Shown piece after piece: positions 25,662 to 34,985 of a stretch of DNA of 64,000 nt (the first letter of the stretch is position 1; every line of letters starts with the position of its first letter). A model generated the notes under the pieces. The model made no database searches. It was not told the origin of the DNA and saw nothing but the letters and a program-made list of their open reading frames with translations. The position numbers and the translations under genes are program-made. The stretch spans positions 2,143,393 through 2,207,392 of the forward strand of contig NZ_FOJA01000001.1 in NCBI RefSeq assembly GCF_900110535.1. Reading direction: 5' to 3'. Source of the stretch: Halobacterium jilantaiense (lineage in GTDB: Archaea > Halobacteriota > Halobacteria > Halobacteriales > Halobacteriaceae).

Positions 25662-27464
25662 CTACTTCCCCCAGAAGGGGTCGCGCTTGCGCATGATGTC
25701 GAGGTAGGACTTCAGCGCTTCGCGCTCGTCCGCCGGAATCTCGTCGCTGAGCTCCTGGTCGAGCACTTTCGCGTGCTTCTCGGGGAGGTCCACCCAGAGC
25801 TCGTCGCCCTCCTCGATGTCGCGGCCGACCGTCGGGCCGTCGATGGAGACGCTGACGCGGTTGCCGGCCCGGGCCTCGTCGACGTCCTCGCCCTGGTCCT
25901 GGATGCCTTTGACGACGCCGACGCGGTCGACGTCGTTGCCCTCCATCAGACCGACCGGCGTGTTTCGCTTGAGGGTGCCCGAGACCACTTCGACGCCGAC
26001 GACCGCCGGGTCGTTCTGGCGGAACACGTGGTCCTTGAGGATGCGGAAGCGCGCCGGCCGCCGGATGTTCTCGAAGATGGCTTCCTTCTGGGCGCGCTCG
26101 CGCTCCTCGACGAACGCCTCGTAGTCCTCGACGAGCTGGTAGATGACGTCGCTGTCGAAGATGCGGACGTCCTCGTTCTCGGCCTTCTCTGCCGCGGCGG
26201 GCAGCACGTCGACGTTGAAGCCCAGCAAGACGTGGTGTTTGTCCTCGTCGACGGTCGTCGCCATCGCCACGTCCCGGGGCGCGACGTCACCGACCTCGGC
26301 GGACATGACGGGAATCTCGGCCTCTTCGAGCGCGTTCACGAGCGCTTCGAGGCTGCCGAGCGTGTCGGCCTTGACGACGACGCCCTCCTCCTCGGTCTCC
26401 ACGGCGACCTCCGCGAGCTCGGCCTCGACCTCGGCGACGACTTCCTCGACGCTGCGGTCGCCGACCACGCGGACCGGCGCGCCCGGCATCGCGTCGTCGA
26501 GGTCGGGCGCGGCGATTTTCAGCCCGGCCGCGGCCTGCATCGAGTCGACGTCGTCGAAGCGCTTCTCGGTGCGAATCTCCGCGAGCTCGCGGGGCTTCAG
26601 GAGCGCCCGCACCTCGGTGACGATGGGGTCGTTCTGCGCGCCGACGACGACGGTGTCACCCGAACGGACGGTGCCGTCGTAGAGGATGACGTCGACGGTC
26701 TTCCCGAAGCCCTGCTCGTCTTTGACTTCGAGGACGGTGCCGGCTCCCGGCCCCGCCACGTCGACTTCCATCTCGGCTTTCATGTAGCGCTGGGCGAGCC
26801 CCATCAGGACGGTCAGCAGGTCGGGGACGCCCTCACCGGTCTCGGCGGAGACGGGGATGACGCCGACGTTCTTCTGGAAGTTCTGGACGCGCCAGTAGAG
26901 GTCAGAAGAGAAGCCGTGGTCGGACATCTCACCGATGAGTTCGTACAGCGCCTCGTCGAGGTCCGAGCGCGCGCGGTCGCTCTGGGCCTCGTAGGTCTGC
27001 TGAATCGGCGAGTCCGGGTTCGGGTTCCAGCCCGGTGTGGTGTCGACCTTGTTCGCGGCGACGACGAACGGCGTCCCCGTGTCCTTGAGGATGCGGACGG
27101 CCTCCTCCGTCTGGGGCTGGAAGCCGTCGTTGACGTCCACGACGAGGATGGCGATGTCGGCGAGCGCGCCGCCACGCGAGCGCAGCGTCGAGAACGAGTG
27201 GTGGCCGGGCGTGTCGATGAACAGCAGGCCCGGGAGGTCGAACTCGGTCGGGTCGACGAGGCTACCCGCGACCTCCGAGACGGTGTCGAGGGGGACGGCC
27301 GTCGCGCCGATGTGCTGGGTGATAGCGCCAGCCTCGCCCTCGATGACGGCCGAGCCGCGAATCTTATCGAGCAGGCTGGTCTTCCCGTGGTCGACGTGGC
27401 CGAGGACGGCCACGATGGGCGTGCGTAGGTCTCCGGGGTCGTCGGTGGTGTCTGCGTCGGACAT
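25662..27464 (-). CDS. infB: Translation initiation factor aIF5B (IF-2)
   Basis: 600 residues, the normal archaeal length. GTPase motifs: G1 GHVDHGKT (residues 22-29), G3 DTPGH (84-88), G4 NKVD (138-141). The later domains II-IV are complete ([34 protein letters not shown]). It promotes subunit joining and places initiator tRNA. The ATG at 27464 gives the usual short acidic N-terminus. Same strand as the DUF58 operon, 61 nt upstream of it. Confidence 0.96.
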   Translation of the reverse strand: MSDADTTDDPGDLRTPIVAVLGHVDHGKTSLLDKIRGSAVIEGEAGAITQHIGATAVPLDTVSEVAGSLVDPTEFDLPGLLFIDTPGHHSFSTLRSRGGALADIAILVVDVNDGFQPQTEEAVRILKDTGTPFVVAANKVDTTPGWNPNPDSPIQQTYEAQSDRARSDLDEALYELIGEMSDHGFSSDLYWRVQNFQKNVGVIPVSAETGEGVPDLLTVLMGLAQRYMKAEMEVDVAGPGAGTVLEVKDEQGFGKTVDVILYDGTVRSGDTVVVGAQNDPIVTEVRALLKPRELAEIRTEKRFDDVDSMQAAAGLKIAAPDLDDAMPGAPVRVVGDRSVEEVVAEVEAELAEVAVETEEEGVVVKADTLGSLEALVNALEEAEIPVMSAEVGDVAPRDVAMATTVDEDKHHVLLGFNVDVLPAAAEKAENEDVRIFDSDVIYQLVEDYEAFVEERERAQKEAIFENIRRPARFRILKDHVFRQNDPAVVGVEVVSGTLKRNTPVGLMEGNDVDRVGVVKGIQDQGEDVDEARAGNRVSVSIDGPTVGRDIEEGDELWVDLPEKHAKVLDQELSDEIPADEREALKSYLDIMRKRDPFWGK

Positions 27465-27607
27465 AGTAGAATCCTCCGAGAGAACGGTCGTTACCCGTAC
27501 TGAACGGGCCGCGGGGTTTAATTCCATCGTCACGCCGTGGCGGGCCGGTTGACCCTCGCCCCGACTGACCGACCCGTCCAGCACGCAGGACCCCAATCCC
27601 ACCAGAG

Positions 27608-27614
27608 CATATTT
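27608..27614 (+). promoter_or_regulatory. TATA-like box of the 202-aa membrane gene
   Basis: CATATTT, 26-32 nt before the GTG at 27640, suggesting a leaderless message and supporting that start over the TTG six bases earlier. Confidence 0.5.
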
Positions 27615-27639
27615 CCGCAGCCGTGGGGTCGGATTGAAC

Positions 27640-28248
27640 GTGAATCGGACAACACTGCAGCGGTTAGGTTCAGGATTCTTGGTCCTACCGTCGGTCCTCA
27701 TGGTGGCCGTTGGCGCACTCGAAGGGCTGTGGGTAGCAGTTGTTCTCGGTGGGGTGGCCGGGCTTCTGGGGGTCACGCTCTACCTCGGTATCCGCCGGTA
27801 CGAAACGGAACTCGAACAGTTCTACGCGACACAAATCGATTACGCGAGCCGACCGGCGTTCGCCTACACACTCTTTCAGACGGTCGCGCTCGCGGTGGCA
27901 TTCGGCGGCGGACTCTACTTCGCTCTGTCCTTCGACCTAGTCGCGCCCGTATCGGAGTGGGTTCCCGACACGGACAGTTTGGTCGTCCTCGGCGGCGCCC
28001 TTCTGGGGCTCGCGCTCGGCGCCGGCTACCCGCCGGTGATGCGACACCAGGACCTCGTTCCGATGCTGAGACTCGGACGGTGGGCGAGCGAACTGGACGT
28101 CGGGCTCTTCGTCACCGCGTGTATCGTACTCCTGTTCCGCTCTGACCCGCTATCCGTCGTCGTCTTCGGCGTCGCGTACCTCGGCAGTCGACTCGCGTAC
28201 CTCGGCAGCGTCTACGGCAGCGTCCGCTCTGCCGCAAGTAGTACCTAA
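27640..28248 (+). CDS. Integral membrane protein, unknown family
   Basis: 202 residues from GTG. Six hydrophobic segments (two at residues 10-50, two at 75-105, and two near 116-190), with a short charged loop RRYETELEQFYATQIDY. No family recognised. Codon choice looks less GC-biased at third positions than neighbours, which may hint at a more recent arrival. Divergent from infB. Confidence 0.7.
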   Translation: MNRTTLQRLGSGFLVLPSVLMVAVGALEGLWVAVVLGGVAGLLGVTLYLGIRRYETELEQFYATQIDYASRPAFAYTLFQTVALAVAFGGGLYFALSFDLVAPVSEWVPDTDSLVVLGGALLGLALGAGYPPVMRHQDLVPMLRLGRWASELDVGLFVTACIVLLFRSDPLSVVVFGVAYLGSRLAYLGSVYGSVRSAASST

Positions 28249-28368
28249 TCTGTCGCACCCTCGCCGGCCGGACACCTCGAACCAGGGCTCGTAGCCGTCG
28301 CCCCGTCCCGGCCTCACCGTTGCTGCCCGCGTCGGGCCGTCCGCCGGGCGTCCGACGACCCCGCGGGG

Positions 28369-28374
28369 TTTATG
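28369..28374 (+). promoter_or_regulatory. TATA-like box of the PRC-barrel/nob1 unit
   Basis: TTTATG, 25-30 nt before the ATG at 28399. Confidence 0.55.
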
Positions 28375-28398
28375 TGAATCCCGACAGTCTGCCCCTGT

Positions 28399-28638
28399 AT
28401 GGCCGACATCCTCGCCGAGAACCTCTCCGGGAAGGCCGTGATGGGGTCCGACGGCACGGAGCTCGGGATGCTGTACAACATCACGATGGACCTGAAATCC
28501 GGGAAGCTCGAACACCTCCTCGTCGAGCAGACCGAGGAGTCCGTCGCGGCGGACTTCCCCAAGGACAGCGACGGCCGCTACCGGGTGCCGGTCGGTCGCG
28601 TGCAGGCCGTGAAAGACTACATCGTCGTGCAGCGATAG
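28399..28638 (+). CDS. PRC-barrel protein, CdpB-like
   Basis: 79 residues forming one PRC-barrel: MADILAENLSGKAVMGSDGTE, then ELGMLYNITMDLKSGKL and VPVGRVQAVKDYIVVQR. Haloarchaeal proteins of this form (CdpB1 and CdpB2 of Haloferax) join the SepF-FtsZ cell-division machinery; this protein closely fits that type, but assignment to a specific paralogue is inference. Its TAG stop overlaps the GTG of nob1 by one base, so the two are translated together. Confidence 0.85.
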   Translation: MADILAENLSGKAVMGSDGTELGMLYNITMDLKSGKLEHLLVEQTEESVAADFPKDSDGRYRVPVGRVQAVKDYIVVQR

Positions 28639-29096
28639 TGCAGGTCCTAGACGCCTCCGCGTTCATTCACGAGTACGACGCCGACGGTCCGACGGCGTCG
28701 GTGCCCGAAGTCCGCGAAGAGCTCACTGACTCGGCGGCGTTCCGTTTCGACGCCGCGTCCGGTAGCGGCATGCAGGTCCACGTGCCCGGGCAGGACGCCC
28801 GACAGCGCACGCGCACCGCGGCGAAGGCGACCGGCGACGACGACGTGCTCTCCGAGACCGACCGCCGGCTGCTCGCGACCGCGCACGAACTCGACGCGAC
28901 GCTCGTCACCGACGACTACGCGATGCAGAACGTCGCCGCCGAACTCGGCGTGGCGGTCGAGGTCATCGCGCAGGACGGCATCAGCGAGCGCCGCGACTGG
29001 CGGTTCCAGTGCCAGGGCTGTGGCCGCGAGTTCGACGACGACCGCGACCGGTGTCCCGTCTGTGGGAGCCCCCTGGAGCGCAAGAACCCGAACTAG
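28638..29096 (+). CDS. nob1: rRNA maturation endonuclease Nob1
   Basis: 152 residues. N-terminal PIN domain (VQVLDASAFI with catalytic Asp5, later ETDRRLLATAHELDATLVTDDYAM with further acidic residues) and a C-terminal zinc ribbon CQGCGREF...CPVCGS. Nob1 cuts the 3' end of pre-16S rRNA in the last step of small-subunit maturation. It starts at a GTG overlapping the CdpB-like stop. The convergent 44-codon gene overlaps its stop by 4 nt (CTAG). Confidence 0.92.
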   Translation: MQVLDASAFIHEYDADGPTASVPEVREELTDSAAFRFDAASGSGMQVHVPGQDARQRTRTAAKATGDDDVLSETDRRLLATAHELDATLVTDDYAMQNVAAELGVAVEVIAQDGISERRDWRFQCQGCGREFDDDRDRCPVCGSPLERKNPN

Positions 29097-29227
29097 TCGC
29101 GGGCTTCGAGGCCGACTTCGACGAGCTGATGGAGTACCTCCTGCTCGGAGATGTCGTACTCCCGCGCCAGCGCCTCGATGTCCGCTGCGAGCGAGTCCTC
29201 GCAGACGACCGAGTACTTCCGGGGCAT
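29093..29227 (-). CDS. 44-residue CopG-like/ribbon-helix protein candidate
   Basis: A 44-residue frame starting MPRKYSVVCEDSLAADIEAL and ending LVEVGLEARD. A short N-terminal strand (KYSVVC) followed by two amphipathic helices matches the size and pattern of ribbon-helix-helix DNA-binding proteins, though no family match can be run here. Acidic and codon-consistent with the genome. The stop codon shares CTAG with nob1, the same convergent arrangement seen for several certain genes here, which supports that it is real. Confidence 0.65.
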   Translation of the reverse strand: MPRKYSVVCEDSLAADIEALAREYDISEQEVLHQLVEVGLEARD

Positions 29228-29282
29228 GCGAATCTATTCCACACTGCGTCCACGTAATGGTTAGTCAGCCTCGCGTCTGACG

Positions 29283-30317
29283 CTACGAGAACTGGAGGTA
29301 CGCCAGCCCGAACTGGACCGCGTCGTAGACGCCGTGGACGACGACCGGCGCGAACAGGTCGTCCGTGCGTTCGTAGGCGACGCCGAGCACGAGCGACACG
29401 AGGAACACCCGCGTGAGGGCGACCAGAACGGCCCCCGGAGCGACGCCAGCGCCCGCGTACGAGAGCAGGTGGGCAGCGCCGAAGACGAACGACGCGACGA
29501 CGACCGCGCCGGTCCGCGAGTACGCGCCGTAGAGGAACTGCTGGACGCCGTTGCGCGCGAGCAGTTCCTCACCGGGGCCGATGAACAGCAGGGAGACGAC
29601 GGCCAGCGGCGGCAGAATCTGGGGGTTGTCCCGGGCGGTCTCGACGAGGCCGTGCGTGCTCTGCGGGAGCGAGAACACCGTGACGACGGCGTTCAACAGC
29701 AGGTGGAGCGCGAAGATGGCGGCGACGCCGACGACGGCCACGACGACGTCTCGCCGGCCGGGAGCGCTCACGTCGACGTGTCCGTCGAACGCCTGGACGA
29801 CCGCGAGTCCGGCGAGCCCGAAGCCGACGCTCCCGACGGCGGTGTTCAAGGGCCACCGGACGACGGGCGCGTCGGGGGCGAGCGGAACGATGGCGGCGGC
29901 CAGGAGGCTGCCGAAGACGAGCGCGGCGACCGACGCGACGGTCGCACCGAACGCCGCTCGCTCCCGGGTGCGGACGCCGTCTTTCCCGACGCCTCGAATG
30001 GCCGCCGCGCCGGCGGCGAGGACGGCGAGACCCGCGAACAGCGCCACTACCGGCCCGGCGGCGAGCGGGCCGTTCAGTTCGAGGACTGCGCCCGCCGCGG
30101 CGAGCGCGAGTACGCCGCCGGCCGCCGTGCCGGCCGAGTCGAGCCAGCGCGGCCCGCTCCCGTGGCGTCGCACGGCGAACGCGAGTGCGGCGGCCGCAGC
30201 GGCCCCGCCCGCGACCTGCGCGGCGACCGCTGGGGCGGGCGTCCAGTCGAGGAACGCCGACGCGACGCCGACGCCGGCGACGACGAACGCGACGGTCTGC
30301 GCGTACCGGTCTGTCAC
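29283..30317 (-). CDS. CPBP intramembrane metalloprotease (Abi family)
   Basis: 344 residues, about ten membrane segments. The C-terminal CPBP region has EELLARNGVQ (motif 1, EExxxR), FGAAHLLSYAG (motif 2 with His) and VVHGVYDAVQF (motif 3 with His), the glutamate and histidines of the Rce1-type active site. Such proteases cut inside the membrane; in bacteria some process or give self-immunity to peptide toxins. The substrate here is unknown. Confidence 0.88.
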   Translation of the reverse strand: MTDRYAQTVAFVVAGVGVASAFLDWTPAPAVAAQVAGGAAAAAALAFAVRRHGSGPRWLDSAGTAAGGVLALAAAGAVLELNGPLAAGPVVALFAGLAVLAAGAAAIRGVGKDGVRTRERAAFGATVASVAALVFGSLLAAAIVPLAPDAPVVRWPLNTAVGSVGFGLAGLAVVQAFDGHVDVSAPGRRDVVVAVVGVAAIFALHLLLNAVVTVFSLPQSTHGLVETARDNPQILPPLAVVSLLFIGPGEELLARNGVQQFLYGAYSRTGAVVVASFVFGAAHLLSYAGAGVAPGAVLVALTRVFLVSLVLGVAYERTDDLFAPVVVHGVYDAVQFGLAYLQFS

Positions 30318-30352
30318 GTTCTGGGGTCAGCACCCGGACGGCATAGGCCTGA

Positions 30353-31630
30353 CTACTCGACGACGAGAACGTCTTTCTCGGGGAGGTCTGCCTCGCCGCG
30401 GAGCAGGCCCCGGGCGGCGTCTTTCCCCCACTCGACGGCGGGCTGGGTGAACGTCTCGACGCCGTAGAGTTCGCCCGCGAGCACGCAGGCCGCCTCGATA
30501 TCGAACAGGAGCCGGCCCAGGGAGTGCGCGTCGACGGCGGGAAGCTCCACGCGGACGGAGGGAACGCCGGACTCCGCAAGGCTCGCCTCGGTGGCCTCGA
30601 ACTCGGCGTCCAGCAGCCCGCCGAGGTCGCCGCCCGCGAGGTAGTCTAGTCCGTCGAGGTCGGTCTCGGGAATCGCGCAGTCGGGCCGCGACTCCGGCCG
30701 GACCATCGTCACGAGCTTGTCGCGGGGGCCGGCCCGGTAGAGCTGGAGCTGGCTGTGCTGGTCGGTCGCGCCGAGCGCCCGCGCGGGCGTCTGTCCGAGG
30801 CCGTCCTTCCCGAGGCTCTCCGCCCAGAGCTGCGCGAACCACTCTGCGAACGTCTCCAGGCCCTCGGCGTACGGCAGCATCGCGTTCACGCTCGCGCCCC
30901 GCACGTCGAGCGCGTAGGCGACCGCGCCGTAGGCGTACGCGGGACAGTCGTACAGCGACCCCGACAGGGCGTCCCTGCCTGCCGCCGCTCCGGCCAGCAG
31001 TTCGTCGAGGTCGACACCGGCGAGCGCGGCCGCGGGGAGCGCAACCGTGGAGAGCGCCGAGAACCGGCCGGGGACGCCCTCGGGCGCGTCGAGTACGGGG
31101 AGGCCGTGGTCGTCGGCGAGGTCCCGGAGGTTCCCCTCGACGCCGGTCGTGACGAGCGTGCGTTCGGTCCAGTCGACGCCCGCGTCGGCCATCGCGTCGC
31201 GGACGACGAGGAAGTTCGCGAGCGTCTCGGCGGTCGTGCCGGACCGCGAGACGACGTGCACGACGGTGTCGGCGAGGTCGAGGTCGGCCAGCAGGTCCCG
31301 GACGTGCGCGGGATCGACGTTGTCGAGGGCGTGGTAGTCGAGGCCGTCGCCGAGCGCGTCGACGAGCGTCGCCGCGCCGAGCGCGCTCCCGCCGATGCCG
31401 ACGGTCAGGAGCGTGTCGGCGTCCGCGAGCGGTTCGACGGCCGCTTCGACGGCGGCCGGGTCGGCTGTCTCGGGCAGATTCAGGGCGGCGTAGCCGAACT
31501 CGCTGTCGGCCATGCCGTCGGCGATGCGGTCGTGGGCCGCGGCGACCCGGTCGTCCAGTCGGTCGAGGGCGTCCGCCGAAACCCCCGGGCGGGCGGTCGC
31601 GGCGAGCGCGTTCCCGATGTCTACTCGCAT
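30353..31630 (-). CDS. pgi: Glucose-6-phosphate isomerase
   Basis: 425 residues. Interconverts glucose 6-phosphate and fructose 6-phosphate. Sugar-phosphate loop VGIGGSALG (about 78-86), SRSGTTAETL (128-137), the C-terminal ATDQHSQLQLY with the conserved histidine, and VEWGKDAARGLL are present. Shorter than eukaryotic enzymes, as usual for archaeal members of the PGI superfamily. Confidence 0.93.
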   Translation of the reverse strand: MRVDIGNALAATARPGVSADALDRLDDRVAAAHDRIADGMADSEFGYAALNLPETADPAAVEAAVEPLADADTLLTVGIGGSALGAATLVDALGDGLDYHALDNVDPAHVRDLLADLDLADTVVHVVSRSGTTAETLANFLVVRDAMADAGVDWTERTLVTTGVEGNLRDLADDHGLPVLDAPEGVPGRFSALSTVALPAAALAGVDLDELLAGAAAGRDALSGSLYDCPAYAYGAVAYALDVRGASVNAMLPYAEGLETFAEWFAQLWAESLGKDGLGQTPARALGATDQHSQLQLYRAGPRDKLVTMVRPESRPDCAIPETDLDGLDYLAGGDLGGLLDAEFEATEASLAESGVPSVRVELPAVDAHSLGRLLFDIEAACVLAGELYGVETFTQPAVEWGKDAARGLLRGEADLPEKDVLVVE

Positions 31631-31679
31631 GTGTGGACGGGCGACGCCCGGCTACTTGATGGTAGCTGGTCGCCGCCGG

Positions 31680-31904
31680 TCAGTCGGCGCGGCGGTACGT
31701 CATGTACCCGTACACCACACCGAAGACGGTGGCTCCCACGAGTGATTGCGCCAGGGCGTCGACGACCGCCCACTTCGAGACCGCGACCCGCAGCGCCGTC
31801 CCGACTGCGACCCAGGCGACGACACCGTACAGCCCCTGCTTCACTTCGTCACGCACGTCTGGGTCGTCAGGCCAGAACTGATTAAGGCTGGCCGTCGTGT
31901 TCAC
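31680..31904 (-). CDS. Small membrane protein
   Basis: 74 residues from a GTG. A soluble start NQFWPDDPDVRDEVKQG, then two hydrophobic segments (about 23-43 and 49-66) and a short basic end YRRAD. No family recognised. Lies between pgi and a divergent membrane gene. Confidence 0.6.
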   Translation of the reverse strand: MNTTASLNQFWPDDPDVRDEVKQGLYGVVAWVAVGTALRVAVSKWAVVDALAQSLVGATVFGVVYGYMTYRRAD

Positions 31905-31965
31905 GGGCTGCAGTCGCGGTCGGGAGTCGCCGCGCTTTTGCTCGCCGGGTCCGGAGCTTCGAGCG

Positions 31966-32508
31966 ATGGGACGGTTCGACAGCTACTCCGGCCTGCTGAC
32001 GGCGTTCCCGTACGCGTTCCGGGCGTCGGACTCCCGACTGTTCAAGAGCTACGCCGTCGTCGCGGCGGTCCTCGGCGGCCTGTTCGCGTTCCTGATGGCG
32101 GGCGCGCTCGTCGTGCTCGTCGGGAACACGACCGGCACGACCGGGGGGTCGCTGACGCTCTCTCGGACGTTCTACGTCGTCCTCGGGCTGTTCGTGTTCT
32201 TCCCGCTGGTCGCGCCCGTGTTGCTTGTGGCTCGGCGTCACCGCCGCGAGCTGTCGGTCCGGGAGCGCTACGACCCGGCGCTCGCCGCCAGCGGCTACGT
32301 CTTCGCGCTCTCTGTCTACCTCGGCGTTGTCGCGTCCATGCCGGCGGAGTTCCGCGTCGGCGAGGAGCTGACGACTCGGCCGGAACCCAGCGGCGTCTTC
32401 GCACCGGTCGTGGAGGCGCTGTACGCGCTGCCGCCCGCACTGTCCTTCCTGGTCCCGCTGGCGGGCGCGCTGCTCGTGTACGCCGTCCACCGCCGGCTCC
32501 GATCCTGA
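31966..32508 (+). CDS. Four-helix membrane protein, unknown family
   Basis: 180 residues. MGRFDSYSGLLTAFPYAFRASDSRLF is followed by about four hydrophobic segments (28-52, 66-88, 105-125, 150-172). No motif recognised. The ATG at 31966 is preferred because the longer in-frame form would extend into the divergent 74-aa gene. Confidence 0.7.
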   Translation: MGRFDSYSGLLTAFPYAFRASDSRLFKSYAVVAAVLGGLFAFLMAGALVVLVGNTTGTTGGSLTLSRTFYVVLGLFVFFPLVAPVLLVARRHRRELSVRERYDPALAASGYVFALSVYLGVVASMPAEFRVGEELTTRPEPSGVFAPVVEALYALPPALSFLVPLAGALLVYAVHRRLRS

Positions 32509-32558
32509 ACGCGGCTCGGTCGAAACAGGGAAACGCGGAGACGGCCTACCCGCGAGCA

Positions 32559-33032
32559 ATGAGCGACGAGCAGGCGAAGACGGCCACGTTCTTCGTGACG
32601 GAGGCCAGCGAGGACTCGGCCATCCTCACCGACGTTTCGGACGCCCAGGTGCACACGCTCTCGGAGAATCCCGGCGTTGCGGCCGGCGACGTGCTGGAGG
32701 CGACTCTGTCGCCGGACCCGCCGATGAACGTCACGTACAGCGTCGTCGAGGTCGTGGAGCGAGTGGACATTCCGGTCCGCGTGAGCGACGAGACGCCGAC
32801 GCCGCAGGCCCGCGACCTGGCCGAGGGGCTGCCGGAGGGCGAACTGGCGACGGCCGAGCGCGCGGGCGTCGGCGAAGTCCACGTGCTGTCGGTCGGCGCG
32901 GACAACGTCGACGACGCCGTCGCGGACGTCGCCGAGGACGAACAGACGGTCTCGCGGGCGGCCCGCATCGGCATCGACCACGTGGAGATTCGGTCCGGCG
33001 ACGACTTCGTGAGCGTGCGCTACCTCCCCTGA
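32559..33032 (+). CDS. Conserved haloarchaeal protein (DUF5812-like)
   Basis: 157 residues. Beta-rich N-terminal half (TATFFVTEASEDSAILTD, VHTLSENPGVAAGDVLEAT) resembling an OB-like barrel, then RAGVGEVHVLSVGADNVDDAV and a C-terminal DHVEIRSGDDFVSVRYLP. I recall this as DUF5812; function unknown. Confidence 0.8.
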   Translation: MSDEQAKTATFFVTEASEDSAILTDVSDAQVHTLSENPGVAAGDVLEATLSPDPPMNVTYSVVEVVERVDIPVRVSDETPTPQARDLAEGLPEGELATAERAGVGEVHVLSVGADNVDDAVADVAEDEQTVSRAARIGIDHVEIRSGDDFVSVRYLP

Positions 33033-33060
33033 CGCGACAGGACAATCGCGTTCGCCGGCG

Positions 33061-33366
33061 CTAGCTGGGGCCGGCTTCGCTCTGGACCTCCCAGCCGGAT
33101 TCGACGCCGCAGGCCGCGCCCTCCTCGAAGCGGAGTTCGGTGTCCTCGCTCAGTTCGCCGTCGTCGTCGACCGCGGTGACGGTGAGCGGCACGTCGGGGC
33201 TGTCGCCGCAGCAGCCGACGTCGAGGAACACGCTCCAGGTGTCGCCCTCGCGGGCGGGCCCTTTCGTCTTCTTGAGGTAGGCGCGCATGTGGCCGGTGGT
33301 GAGCTGGTCGTACCCCCAGTCGGAGACGTCCGCGGGGTACGCGAGCGTGACGCTGGTGGTGGCCAT
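33061..33366 (-). CDS. Small conserved haloarchaeal protein, unknown
   Basis: 101 residues starting MATTSVTLAYPADVSDWGYDQL. It carries a notable GCCGDS (two adjacent cysteines, about residues 51-52) and a third cysteine in AACGVESGW, which could form a metal or redox site. Not recognised. An in-frame ATG seven codons upstream is less likely. Divergent from the membrane-hydrolase-like gene. Confidence 0.65.
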   Translation of the reverse strand: MATTSVTLAYPADVSDWGYDQLTTGHMRAYLKKTKGPAREGDTWSVFLDVGCCGDSPDVPLTVTAVDDDGELSEDTELRFEEGAACGVESGWEVQSEAGPS

Positions 33367-33463
33367 GTTCGTGTGTACGAGTGGCACGCGCTTGGAGCTG
33401 TCGCTGATTCTGTTGTTTCAGGGGCGACACGCTGAAGAGGGGGTGACGCGTACTGGTCACTAC

Positions 33464-34066
33464 ATGATGGCGACGACACACGCGATGGCGGGGCTCGCAG
33501 TCGCGGCGCTCGCCACGCTCTTCGCGCCCGACCACGCCCCCGTCCTCGCGGCCGCCGGCCTCGCAGGTGGCGTCTTCCCCGACCTCGACCTCTACGCCGG
33601 CCACCGTCGAACGCTCCACTTCCCCGTCTACTACGCGCTCGCCGGTTCGGCCGCCGGACTCGCAGCGGTCCTCGCCCCGGGGCCGTGGACCGCCGCTGCC
33701 GCCGTCTTCCTCGCGGCCGCCGCACTCCACGCCGCCGGCGACGCGCTCGGTGGCGGCCTCGAACTCGAACCGTGGGAGGCGACCAGCGAGCGCGCCGTCT
33801 ACAGCCACTTCCACGGCCGCTGGCTCGCGCCCCGGCGGTTCGTCCGCTACGACGGCTCCCCGGAAGACGTCGTCCTCGCCGCCGGCGTCGGCGTCCCCGC
33901 CGCGCTCGCGTTCGGCCCCACCGTCCAGCAGGTCACTGGACTCGCGCTCGCTGTCTCCATCGGCTACGCGGTGGTCCGGCGACGGCTCCCCCGGGTCGTT
34001 CGTCGGCTCGTCGGATTCGTCCCCGAGCCGCTGCGCGGCCGGCTCCCCGAGCGCTTCGTCCACTGA
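33464..34066 (+). CDS. Membrane-bound metal-dependent hydrolase-like protein (DUF457/YdjM type)
   Basis: 200 residues with about four membrane segments. MATTHAMAGLAVAAL at the start, then VFPDLDLYAGHRRTLHFPVYYALAG carry the histidines and aspartates of the YdjM/DUF457 family, and HAAGDALGGGLE adds a further His-Asp pair. Such proteins are predicted phospholipase C/nuclease-like membrane hydrolases; activity is unproven. Two adjacent ATGs (33464, 33467) are equally possible starts. Confidence 0.8.
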   Translation: MMATTHAMAGLAVAALATLFAPDHAPVLAAAGLAGGVFPDLDLYAGHRRTLHFPVYYALAGSAAGLAAVLAPGPWTAAAAVFLAAAALHAAGDALGGGLELEPWEATSERAVYSHFHGRWLAPRRFVRYDGSPEDVVLAAGVGVPAALAFGPTVQQVTGLALAVSIGYAVVRRRLPRVVRRLVGFVPEPLRGRLPERFVH

Positions 34067-34127
34067 CGACGCCGGCGCGTAGCCGGGGATAAGAAGCCTT
34101 AACCACCGTCGCATCCCAGCCGCAGGC

Positions 34128-34985
34128 ATGCCACGGTTCGAGGTCCCCGACGTCGACCTCAGCCAGTACTCTATGCGGCAGCTCGCCGCGCCGCCGCTGG
34201 CCGTGCTGGTCGTCGCACTCGCCGTCATCGGCGGGTGGATGGCCACCACCGGCTCGCCGGTCTCTCCCGGCATCGAGTTCACTGGCGGGTCGGAGCTGGT
34301 CGCAGAGTCAGACGCCTCACAGTCCGAAGTCGCAGCGGCGTTCGAGACAGAGCCGGTCAACGCCCGGTCGGTCGGCACGGGCGGTAACCAGTATCTCCTG
34401 ACCTTCCAGAGCGAGGAGGTTCCGGACATCCGTGACGACTCCGACGTGACACTCGACATCGTCCAATCACAGAGCGTCTCCGCGACGTTCGGCTCCTCGA
34501 CGCAGGAACTCGCGCTGCTCGGCGTCGCGGGCGCGTTCCTCGGGATGAGCCTGCTCGTGTTCGCGCTGTTCCGCACGTTCGTGCCGAGCATCGCCGTCGT
34601 CGTCTCCGCGTTCAGCGACATCGTCGTGCCGGTCGCACTGATGAACATCTTCGACATCAAGCTCTCGCTGGGCACCGTCGCGGCGCTGCTGATGCTCATC
34701 GGTTACAGTGTCGACTCCGACATCCTCCTGAACAACCACGTGCTCCGGCGCTCCGGAGACTTCTGGGAGAGCGTCGACCGCGCGATGAAGACCGGTGTCA
34801 CGATGACCGTCACCTCCATCGCCGCGATGGCCGTGATGACCGTCGCCTCCTACATCTTCGGCATCAAGCTGATGTCCGCCATCGGCATCGTGCTCGTGAT
34901 GGGACTGACGACTGACCTGATGAACACCTACATGCTGAACGTCACGTTGCTTCGCTGGTACAAGTTCGAGGGGGTGAACCGATGA
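34128..34985 (+). CDS. secF: Protein-export membrane protein SecF
   Basis: 285 residues. Six predicted membrane helices: one before the first extracytoplasmic domain (which contains PGIEFTGGSELV, the conserved D/E-F-x-G-G motif), and five after it, with DIVVPVALMNIFDIKLSLGTVAALLMLIGYSVDSDILLNNHVLRR (quoted only in its parts VDSDILL and GTVAALL) characteristic of the family. Partner of SecD in proton-driven late protein export. It precedes secD, the usual archaeal order, with a 4-nt overlap. Confidence 0.95.
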   Translation: MPRFEVPDVDLSQYSMRQLAAPPLAVLVVALAVIGGWMATTGSPVSPGIEFTGGSELVAESDASQSEVAAAFETEPVNARSVGTGGNQYLLTFQSEEVPDIRDDSDVTLDIVQSQSVSATFGSSTQELALLGVAGAFLGMSLLVFALFRTFVPSIAVVVSAFSDIVVPVALMNIFDIKLSLGTVAALLMLIGYSVDSDILLNNHVLRRSGDFWESVDRAMKTGVTMTVTSIAAMAVMTVASYIFGIKLMSAIGIVLVMGLTTDLMNTYMLNVTLLRWYKFEGVNR

